From positions 39,509,124-39,573,123 of the forward strand of contig OY757016.1 in assembly GCA_963580285.1 (NCBI GenBank): a stretch of DNA of 64,000 nt, given 5' to 3'. The translations under genes were made by a program, and so were the position numbers. The notes beneath the pieces were generated by a model. That model was not told the DNA's origin and searched no databases. It saw only the letters and a list, made by a program, of their open reading frames with translations. Shown here piece by piece: positions 56,286 to 64,000 of this stretch (the first letter of the stretch is position 1; each line of letters starts with the position of its first letter). Source of the DNA: Lucinisca nassula (lineage: Eukaryota > Mollusca > Bivalvia > Lucinida > Lucinidae).

Positions 56286-56460
56286 TGGTTGATATTCAAA
56301 TGTAATTTGTAGAAATAAATGACATCAAGTTATCTGATTGGTTTAAATGACATCAAGTGATCTGATTAGTTTAAATGACATCAAGTTATCTGATTTGTTT
56401 AAACATCATCAAGTTATCTGATAGGTTTAAATGAGATCAAGTTATCTGATTGGCTAAATT
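56285..56460. repeat. Short tandem repeat, five units of about 37 bases
   Basis: atgacatcaagttatctgat with tggtttaa, probably derived from the family A left half. Confidence 0.8.
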
Positions 56461-56825
56461 CAGCAGCACACAACTCTAACACATCCCACATATTTTCTGT
56501 CAATTTCAACAAGGGAGTCTGAAGACAATTTTCAGAACTTCTTGGGCTTGCTTTCCAATAAACTGAGCCCTTTAAAAAAAAGTTTCTAATCTTAAAGCAA
56601 AGCATATCCAGACGACTAACTTTTCAATTTTTTTTTCAGGGAGAAATTTGGCATGCATTTTTGAGTGGAATATTTCAAGATTAATCTCCTCAAAAGAATG
56701 TTTGTTGTCTTTGAAAAAAAAACATTACAGGTAGAAAATCTAACCATTTTTCTGTGCAAGATTAGCCATTAGTCATCATGAGTTATTCTAACTTCGCTTT
56801 CCTGGGCTGGTTTAGTTATTAGCCA

Positions 56826-57038
56826 TTAACCCTTATCTTGCTGAATATTCATTTAAGCCACACCCATGTCTGTCTATCAACCAATCAAATTACTTGATGT
56901 AATTTATTGCTACAAATTCATAAACTGAATGCCAAACAGTGCAGATCCTGATCAGATGGCTTCTTCAGAAGCCATCGGATCTGGATCTACACTGTTTGCA
57001 AAGATAGGGGTTGTCGTGAACAGCAAGATAAGGGTTAA
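56826..57038. mobile_element. MITE family A, full copy with TTAA at both ends
   Basis: It is the same length (213 bases) as the copy at 42580-42792 and differs by few substitutions; compare gatcagatggcttcttcaga here with gatcagatggcttctgaaga there. Confidence 0.9.
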
Positions 57039-57199
57039 CTAGGTAATACAATGCACATTCTTCTACCAGTAACAGATGAATACCATTTTGAATTTTGAAT
57101 CAGTGGAGTGGAAGGGACTGAATGACACTAGAAAATTTTTAATGATCTCCAAAAAAGGATGTTGACAGACCTGGCAGAGATGAACCTGTAACAGCCTGA

Positions 57200-57440
57200 T
57201 CACGTCAAATTCATATGGCCATGTAATGGAGACCCCTGTGAACCCCACTTTATAACGAGAAAAGTGGAGTTTACAGGGGTATACATTATTTTCTTAATTT
57301 TTGCATAAAATCATAGATTGTGGATACTCGTTAGAACTGCCTCAAGGAGGCAGTTCTAACGAGCACACACAATCTATGATTTTTTTGCTTGTCAGTACTT
57401 GTTAGAACAGCCTCAAGGAGGCGGTTCTAATAAGCATGCA
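57200..57440. mobile_element. MITE family B copy with doubled core
   Basis: cgttagaactgcctcaagga with complement, then a second half-core at 57390-57450 (gcctcaaggaggcggttct). Confidence 0.78.
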
Positions 57441-57464
57441 CAATCTACAGTAGAACTTCAATGG

Positions 57465-57795
57465 CTCGAACACCGATGGCTCGTTTACCATGGATGTGTC
57501 CAACCCATTCTTGAGCCCCTAGCGAAATCCTCAACATAAGAAATATCGCGGGGATAATTAAGGATATTTTAGTCTTTTATCTTGCAAATGTATGCTGTGT
57601 GTACTCATTAGAGTCGCCTCGATGAGGCGATTCCAATGAGTACACACATCATACATTTTCATTATAGAACACCGAAAAGATGTCTAAAAGTATCTCGTTA
57701 TGCCTCCTGACAGTAACCTCAGTGGCTCAAACTACCCCTGTCTCGAACAGATTTTCGAGGTCCCAAAGGTGTTCGAGCCAATAAAGTTAGACTAG
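57465..57795. mobile_element. Pogo-like MITE containing a family B-like hairpin
   Basis: aatggctcgaacacc and ggtgttcgagccaataa form inverted ends, with acagtagaacttcaatgg at the left. At 57588-57655 lies a hairpin gtgtactcattagagtcgcc whose arms only partly match family B. Confidence 0.7.
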
Positions 57796-57934
57796 TTTGG
57801 ACAAGAAATGAGAGAAAAAAACCCTCTGAAAATGGCTAGTTCTATTAATAAGAAAGATGCCACTATAGCACATGGATGTATTATGGTAATGAGTAAACCA
57901 CTGGACCCTGGGAACTGTGGGACTGACCATATGG

Positions 57935-58817
57935 GAACAAGACAGTTCCCAGACAAGACAGTTCCCTGACACGGTTTTTGGAGTCAGTTCCCAGACACAT
58001 TTGAAGACAGTTCCCCGACAATTTTGAAGACAGTTCCCCGACACTATTGTTCATAGTTAAATGATCTGTGACTGATAATTATTATTGGCAATTAGTTCCC
58101 AGACACTTTTGAAGACAGTTCCCCGACACTATTGTTCATAGTCTTAATGACCTTATTGGCAATTAGGGATAAGATATATTAGTTATAATTTGGAAGTTTC
58201 TTGCTATGGCAACTATATTTATGAGTTGCCTGAGATTTCCTCATTGACTTCAAGACAGTTTGAATAAGTATCATTATTGTTCGCATAACAGCGTTAGATA
58301 TCTATTTGATATTCTTATACTTTAATAATTGTTATTTAAAACAAAAACTTTGAACTCATCTTCATTTTTCAAATGTTTATTATATGGAAAAATGACAATT
58401 AGAAATATACTATTGCGTTTTCTGGAAGACATTTTTGTTTTGTTTAAATGTTTGCATGTTCATTAACCGAACATGCTAGTTCGCTTAATTTCAGGTGTAT
58501 TCATTATTAAACTTATTGATAATGGTATCAAGTATAACCTTTTATTTTACATCGGGGAACTGTCTTCAAAAATGTCTATGAACCCATAATTTAATATTTC
58601 TAAACGTCTGTCGGTAGAACAATTGTCTTCAGAATATTGATGAACACACAATCACTATCAAATATGATAATCATCATGATCAGTCACAGGTCATTTGACT
58701 TTGATCAAAAGTGTCGGGGAACTGTCTTCAAAAGTGTCGGGGAACTGTCTTCAAATGTGTCGGGGAACTGTCTCCAAAAACAGTGTTGGGGAACTGTCTT
58801 GTCGGGGAACTGTCTCG
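57935..58817. mobile_element. Inverted-array element (GGGGAACTGTC repeats in both arms)
   Basis: Two arms of about 140 bases, 57935-58073 and 58676-58817, are reverse complements. Each is a row of five or six ggggaactgtc copies separated by variable spacers that match in order between the arms. The 600-base interior is AT-rich without coding. The right end stops 13 bases from the e1 donor. Confidence 0.85.
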
Positions 58818-58830
58818 ATTCCGATCATAC

Positions 58831-59038
58831 CTCAGAGATGTTGTATTGACAGGGACAGTCACTGCCTCCCTGGTTCCTTCTCCATCAAAGATTAAAGCAT
58901 TCCCAGAATCCACTGTTCCACATGCCAATCCAAGATGGCCACCAAGGGTCCTCCTCCAGAAGTCTGACGGTCTGTGGAGCTGTTCAAATCTATCCAACAT
59001 TCCATAAGGCATAGGATCATCAGACTGGCAGTTCAAAT
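58831..59038 (-). CDS. RELN: Reelin exon e1: start of a sub-repeat B
   Basis: This 208-base exon opens with a split codon (acceptor ctttgccag) and reads DLNCQSDDPMPYGMLDRFEQ, then LACGTVDSGNALIFDGEGTR, the reelin pattern of a cysteine strand followed by a G-A-L-x-F strand and a charged turn. It ends at TTSLR with donor GTATGA, and its last two bases combine with one base of e2 to make Arg. N-glycosylation is possible at the NTTS site. The donor lies about 14 bases from the end of an inverted-array mobile element. The exon before it (expected to hold WAxDN and EGF motifs) was not found up to 64000. Confidence 0.93.
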
Positions 59039-59104
59039 CTGGCAAAGTAATGAACATTTTCCTTTCCTTTCTTGATTTACAAAACAGGTACAAGTGATGT
59101 GAAC

Positions 59105-59311
59105 TTCAACATGATGAATATTCAAATTAACCATGCCCATTTCTGATTATCAGCCAATCAGATTACATGATCTAATATTTTCATTCTCATCCACAAACTG
59201 AATGTCAAACAGTGCAGATCCTGATCAGATGGCTTCTTCAGAACCCATAGGATCAGGATCTACACTATTTCCAAAGGTAGGGGTTGTTGGGAAACAACAG
59301 GATAAGGGTTA
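59105..59311. mobile_element. MITE family A copy
   Basis: ttcaaattaaccatgcccat to aacaggataagggtt; core gatcagatggcttcttcaga with several arm mismatches. Confidence 0.75.
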
Positions 59312-59483
59312 CCAGTAATTTTTAATCAATTTCGTTTTATGGCTCTTTCAAGATCATTTCACTTGTATGAAGGTGGGCAAAAACCAGATTACCCAGAGAA
59401 AAACACCTGACTTTCATTTCAGAACTTGGTGTTACACATGTGACCAAATCGAGGCTCATCATCATCAACGGATTTTCGATTAA

Positions 59484-61040
59484 CGTGCAGGTACAGGGGC
59501 AACATCCACATAAGTGGGCCCCCTTCCAGGTAGCTGGCTTGCTGCACCCATGGCAGATCTTACACCAGATCTCCCGGCCTGTCTATCATGAGGATCGATA
59601 GCAGAGCGTTTCCATTCTCTGCAATCTCTTTCTGTCAGCTGCTTCCAGGACATCTTGGGCCTTCCAGGCTCCCGCTTTCCACCTACCTGTATGTCACAGG
59701 GAGTCTTGACTGCACCGTTGGAGTGTTTCATATGTCCATACCAGCGGAGCCTTCTCTCTTTCGTGATGAGGTCCAGGTCCTCAATGCCAAAATGCTCAAG
59801 TAACTCACTGGACCTGATGGTGACAGTGTCTTGTGGCTTGACATTGCAGATCTGTCTGATCATTGCCCTGTCATTCCGCTGAAAATGTTTGGCTTTGTCA
59901 ATGGCCATGTCTCACTGGCATGGAGCGTTGCGCTCTGCACACAAGATCTGTACACAAGGCCATATGTCTTGAACGAGAGGTGGCGAGAAGAGAGAACTGG
60001 TAGCAGCTCCTTGAATTTCTTCCAGGCTGTTTTCACACGAGATGTGGTTGAAAGGTCGCAACCACCCGCTGCTGAGAGCATATCACCTAGGTAGCAAAAG
60101 GAAGCCACAACCTCCACCTTGTCAGATCCGGCTTGGACTTCCCTCTGTTGTCTGCCATCTAAGGGTCGTGCAGTTCCTTGGCACCATTAACACCTGTAAT
60201 CAGGGTCCTCTATCAAGCATTTGAGCCCAATGCATTTCTTGTGCACCCAGAACTTGCAGCCATTACAAAAGATACTGTTGCTGCCTACTCCAGTGCGACA
60301 TACAGCGCATGGGAACTGGCCTGTAATCTGCAGGAGGTCCAGACCTGTATTTCCTGTATTCACTCTCAGCCTTTTCGCCTCCATTGCGTCTTTCCAAGTT
60401 AAGAGCCTCCTGACACATTCCTCAAGGGATTCAGCTATGATGACAAGGTCATCAGCATACAGGTCCTCTCAGAGGACTCCAGAGCAGAACTTGCATGACA
60501 AGGCTTCAAGCACAATGATGAAAAGCAGTAGACTGAGAACAGAGCCTTGATGAACACCCACCTTCACTTCGAATTCTTCACTGTAACCATCACCAACGTG
60601 GACACGGCTCCGAGCATTAGCATACATCCCTTGGACCAGTCGCACAATCCACTCGTGTACTCTAAGTTTTCTTAGTGCCCACCAGATGACTTTCCGAGGC
60701 ACTCGATCAAATGCCTTCTCCAGGTCTACAAAAGCCATGTAGAGTTTCCTGTTGGCTGCCAGATACTTCTCTTGCAGCTGCAGTACAACAAAAATGTCGT
60801 CTGTTATGCCTCTTCCTGGGACAAAGCCAAACTTGGAATCGTCGATGGACACCAACTGCCTAATGAGGCCATCCACAATCCTCTCCAGGACTTTCATGAC
60901 CTGTTCTGTCAGCTTGAGACCTCAATAGTTGCCCTGTTACTGTTCCCTGGCCCTTGTAGAGACAGACAATGAACTCTGTTCCCAGTCAGAGGGTACCTTT
61001 CCATCACGGATGATTGCAGCTGCAAGGTCGTGGATCATTG
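59484..61040 (-). pseudogene. Decayed LINE reverse transcriptase with a PHD-like zinc finger
   Basis: The minus strand encodes reverse transcriptase motifs in order: FVPGRGITDD, AFVDLEKAFDRVPR, GVHQGSVLSLLLF, the catalytic LYADDLVI (about 60430-60460), then CAVCRTGVGSNSIFCNGCKF with WVHKKC, and the C-terminal SFCYLGDML, TAWKKFKELLP, RRLRWYGHM and PGRPKMSW blocks. A Trp codon before the YADD region is TGA, and frameshifts lie near 60180, 59890 and 60930. The 5' part with endonuclease is missing. Such elements are common in invertebrates; the clade is not certain. Confidence 0.88.
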
Positions 61041-61095
61041 AGGCTCCTATCCACAACAGTGTGCAACGTAATGTTTAAGTTAGCCCTATTAACCA

Positions 61096-61261
61096 TTAAC
61101 CCTTATCCTGCTGTTCATTCTTATGAAGCCATCTGATGAGGATCTACATTGTTTGTCATTCAGTTTGCAAATTTGAATGAATAAATTACATCAAGTAATT
61201 TGAATGGTTGAAATGTAAATGGGTGTGGCTAAATTAATTTATGTTGCAGGATAAGGGTTAA
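61096..61261. mobile_element. MITE family A copy, shortened core
   Basis: TTAACCCTTATCCTGCTG at the left; ttgcaggataagggttaa at the right. The palindrome is reduced to one half (gaagccatctgatgaggatc). Confidence 0.8.
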
Positions 61262-61384
61262 GATGCCAAGAAAACTTTCTTTCTTTCTTTCTACTTATAC
61301 TGTGATCGGTCACATTTGACCATTGCTCGCAGGTGTACATTACATACACTCCAGGTTGCAGGGTTGAAAACCTACACAGTAATC

Positions 61385-61510
61385 ATGTACAGTAAACCCT
61401 GCCTTAGTGGCCACCTCTATTAAGCAAACAACCTGTCTTAAGCAAGCAGGCATTCAGTTCCCGAAAAAGGAAAATGCATTAAAATTCACCTGTGTTAAGC
61501 AAGCACCTGT
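61385..61510. repeat. Short repeats of cctgtcttaagcaagca
   Basis: Four or so copies with ttaagcaa words. Open sequence otherwise. Confidence 0.7.
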
Positions 61511-61554
61511 CTTAAGCAAGCACTTTTTGAATATCCCACATGTGCTTGCTAAAT

Positions 61555-61770
61555 ACAGGTTGGACGGTAGGAGATGACTCTTCCTGCACAGTGGGCCTCC
61601 AGTTAACGTCCCGATCCAAAGGAGGGTGCACTTTTTGGCATTCATCCCTGCAAATGATGCCAATGGAGCATGTTCGGACACCGAAATAATCACTGCCTCC
61701 GGGGATCAAACCGGTGGCCTCTAGCATCAGAGGCAAGTGCTCTAACCACTGAGCTATCACGCTCAGAAAA
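61555..61770 (-). mobile_element. tRNA-derived SINE family H copy, minus orientation
   Basis: The minus strand begins gcgtgatagctcagtggtta (A box) and gccaccggtttgatccccgg (B box), continues gtccgaacatgctccattgg and ends gacgttaactggaggcccac. It is better preserved than the copy at 48205. Confidence 0.85.
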
Positions 61771-61854
61771 ATGCACCTGAAAATGTTAATTGTCTGCTAA
61801 AAAAGTCGTCTGCTGCACCTCATAGTAAACTTTTCAAACATAATTTTGCATACA

Positions 61855-61975
61855 GGCAAACAGTGTGAAACTTGATCAGACTGCTCAAAAAGGAGCAGTC
61901 TGGTCTAGGTACATTCTGTTTGCAGTAACAACTTTTTTAAAGTATGTCAGCAGACAGTGCAGCAGACGACCTTTT
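61855..61975. repeat. Palindromic MITE fragment
   Basis: ggcaaacagtgtgaaacttg, tcagactgctcaaaaaggag and cattctgtttgc. Related to 4005-4140 and 62205-62455. Confidence 0.65.
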
Positions 61976-62204
61976 TTGTGACTGACAGACCAAGGGCCAA
62001 GTACTAGGTAACTACTATGTTCTGCATAACTTGACATCATACAGAACTGTCAGAATAACACACGTGACACAGCAGATTCCTTCATGACTCCTAAAAAGTC
62101 TGTCTGTCTGTGTGTCTGATATTTCAACCTTGTTTGAAAAAAAAATCCATTGGAAAATATCATAAGTTCATATTTAACCCTTAAGATTCCATGAAAAAAT
62201 ACAT

Positions 62205-62455
62205 CTGAAAATGTCGTCTGCTGCGTATTCTTGCAATCTTTTCAAACATGTTTTGAATACAGGCAAATAATGTGAAAAATACATCTGAAAATGTCGTCTG
62301 CTTCTGTCGTCTCATGCATATTCTTGCAAACTTTTCAAACATGTTTTTGCATACAGGCAAACAGTGTGGACCCTGATCAGACTGCTCTGATCTGTGTCCA
62401 CAGTGTTTGCAAAAATGACTTTTAAAGTTACCAGCAAACATCAAAGCAGATGACA
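62205..62455. mobile_element. Palindromic MITE with duplicated left part
   Basis: aaatacatctgaaaatgtcg occurs twice (about 62200 and 62278), followed by ggcaaacagtgtggaccctg and its complement gtccacagtgtttgc. Confidence 0.72.
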
Positions 62456-62519
62456 ATTGTTATGATTGGCATCCTATGGGTTAAGTACAGCTGGTACAGC
62501 TGGTTAAAAGATAACTTTA

Positions 62520-62655
62520 CCACAACCGATTTATAACACTATTGATAGGGTCCAAAGCAAAAACCATTCTGTATGAACAACTGTGTTACATCTTAACAAA
62601 AATGTATAGATTATATAGAAAAATGACCATTTATGTTCATTTTTCTATTTAAGCT
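62520..62655. mobile_element. Family T copy
   Basis: tttataacactattgatagg, acaaaaatgtatagattata, tagaaaaatgaccatttatg; the hairpin partner follows. Confidence 0.7.
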
Positions 62656-62659
62656 TCTT

Positions 62660-62765
62660 AAAATGGCATACCTGTGATCTCTCCCGGATCATGCGGGAGG
62701 CTCCCGCATTTAAAGCATACCTCCCGCTCTCCCGTCCGGGAGACAGAATCTCCCGCATTTGCAAT
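62660..62765. repeat. CTCCCGCAT-rich short repeats
   Basis: cccggatcatgcgggaggct and cccgcatttaaagcatacct; inverted short GC-rich words in AT-rich surroundings. A minus-strand frame here is not assigned a function. Confidence 0.6.
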
Positions 62766-62939
62766 TTTCCTGTCCTCGATTTATTAAATTGGTACCATTT
62801 GTGGTAAGTGGTAACAGACTTAAAATTTTGACTGCTGAAGGCAATTAACAAATAAGCAGGAGAATATATCTGATACTCAACGGTAAACATCAACTTCAAA
62901 GAGCCGAAAATCCTTTGTTCTGTCTCAGCTGACTGCACA

Positions 62940-63368
62940 GAATAAACATGATCTGACGTAATTTATTTACCGTTACCTTTTACGAGGTGCATCTGCACTT
63001 GACCTGGTACAGATTCTCAGTTGTATGGTGACAGCAACAGTTCTATTTTACTTATATTTAGCTTAGATTTAAATAGAAATTGTGTCTTTATTTTCTCATT
63101 TTTTATCACTGTTTGTTCCTTTTATATCGCTCTCCCATACGTCTTTTCTTTTCATATTTTATGTAAAGTTAGAAATTTTGATTTTGAAAGTGGAAAATAG
63201 TTATTATTTACCAATCAATAACGAGTAATTATTAAAAGTAATGAAATCAACAGCAGATTTTCTTACAGAAATTGCTCCCCTTGAGTAAGCTTTTTACAAG
63301 TACTGTATTTAAAAAGATATGTGACAGGGAACTTCATGTTAGTGAAATCTATAATTAATGTGCATTTA
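62940..63368. other. Intergenic or intronic stretch without recognised features
   Basis: AT-rich sequence with no reelin motif on the minus strand. Confidence 0.4.
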
Positions 63369-64000
63369 TTAGCTCACCTGACCGAAGTTCTGAGCTTTTG
63401 CGACTGTGAGATGTCCGGCGTCGTCGTGCGTCGTCCGTCGTGCGTCTTCCGTGCGTAAACCTTTCTTGTGAACACACCAGAGGTCACAGTTTTGGGCCAA
63501 TCATCATAAAACTTGGTCAGAATGATCACCATGACAATATCTCGGTCAAGTTCGAATGTGGGTCATGTGGGGTCAAAAAGTAGGTCAGTACTTCAAATCA
63601 TAGAAAAACTTTGTGAACATAGTAGAGGCCACAGATTTAGTCTGATCATCATTAAACTTGCTCAGAATTATCATCTTGACAATATCTCGGTTAAGTTCGA
63701 ATATGGGTCATGTTGGGTCAAAAAGTAGGTCAGTAGGTCAAATCACAGAAAAACCTTGTGAACACACTAGAGGCCACAGTTTTGGACCAATCATCATCAA
63801 TTTATCTCAGAATGATCATCTTGACAATATCTCGGTCATGTTTGAATATGGGTCATGTTGTTCAAAAAGTAGGTCAGTAGGCCAAATCATAATAAAACCT
63901 TGTGAACACACTAGAGGCCACAGTTTTAGTCTGATCATCATCAAACTTGCTAAGAATGACCATCTTGACAATATGCAAGACCATTTCGAATATGGGCCAT
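63369..64000. mobile_element. Composite element C4, start only
   Basis: Starts tagctcacctgaccgaagtt, the inverse of the C1-C3 ends, followed by cgtcgtgcgtcgtccgtcgt and three to four units of about 125 bases with atcttgacaatatctcggtc and aaaaagtaggtcagtaggtc. It runs off the window. Confidence 0.8.

Larger units (their letters stand above)
181..59038 (-). other. RELN: Reelin gene body, internal part (16 exons, both ends outside the window)
   Basis: Reelin is a large secreted extracellular-matrix glycoprotein built of repeats, each made of sub-repeat A, an EGF module and sub-repeat B; in vertebrates it signals through lipoprotein receptors. Sixteen minus-strand exons join in frame (58831-59038, 55811-56055, 53943-54131, 44813-45083, 39241-39402, 31610-31787, 30025-30224, 28139-28215, 23200-23359, 19892-20012, 17383-17603, 15922-16199, 15202-15355, 12890-13148, 4187-4328, 181-288). 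They cover the B half of one repeat, two whole repeats and the start of a fourth. Every junction is GT-AG and phase-consistent, which strongly supports a functional gene. The absolute repeat numbers cannot be fixed from this window. Introns run from 566 to about 8,900 bases and are packed with repeats. Confidence 0.93.

Noticed and set aside
57787..59007. Frames with SGNCLQKCRGTVFK repeats
   Set aside because: Translations of ggggaactgtc arms of the inverted-array element, not protein-coding.
62645..62938. 97-codon minus-strand frame
   Set aside because: It overlaps CTCCCGCAT short repeats and has no recognisable domain. Left unassigned.
59040..64000. A further upstream reelin exon
   Set aside because: I looked for WAxDN, EGF cysteine spacing and RFRWWQP on the minus strand and saw none outside the LINE and SINE pieces. 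The next exon probably lies beyond the window.

Overview
The window looks like intronic, repeat-saturated DNA from a lophotrochozoan invertebrate, most likely a bivalve mollusc. The evidence is an AT-rich, intron-rich gene of animal type, several SINE families whose 3' tails share GACGTTAAACC-like ends, many TTAA-flanked MITEs, and composite repeats with AGGTGAGCTA ends. The species assignment is inference. No prokaryotic genes, rRNA, CRISPR array or intact virus was seen.

The only host gene I can establish is a large internal part of reelin, on the minus strand. I reconstructed 16 consecutive exons (called e1 to e16 in transcript order, 59038 down to 181), 2,973 coding bases or 991 codons. 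All 15 junctions keep the reading frame, with AG acceptors and GT donors. The exons encode reelin sub-repeats with Asp-box strands, RFRWWQP-type strands and WAxDNxxIG motifs, plus two six-cysteine EGF modules (e5/e6 and e12). Both ends of the gene lie outside the window. One exon is only 77 bases (e8), and e16 lies against a minisatellite.

Layout by coordinate: 181-4328, exons e16 and e15 with a 30-bp minisatellite and a composite tandem element; 4.3-12.9 kb, a MITE, a second composite element and a pair of nearly identical 1,204-bp direct repeats; 12.9-20.0 kb, exons e14 to e10 with SINEs and MITEs; 20.0-31.8 kb, e9 to e6 with an array copied from the e9 donor, a mariner transposase split by a 3.4-kb TTAA insertion, and nuclear-receptor-like tandem arrays; 31.8-39.4 kb, a second and larger array of the same kind before e5; 39.4-45.1 kb, SINEs, a TTAA MITE and e4 with an array of copied acceptors; 45.1-54.1 kb, a long intron with SINEs and a third composite element, then e3; 54.1-59.0 kb, e2 and e1 with an inverted-array element beside the e1 donor; 59.5-61.0 kb, a decayed LINE reverse transcriptase carrying a PHD-like zinc finger; 61-64 kb, SINE and MITE pieces and the start of a fourth composite element.

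The two most interesting patterns are these. First, in three introns the tandem array beside an exon is built from copies of that exon's own splice junction, or contains the junction as its last unit. Second, several unrelated tandem families carry dense TCAAGGTCA and AGGTCA nuclear-receptor half-sites, some arranged as the perfect palindrome AGGTCATGACCT. No expression or functional claim follows from sequence alone.
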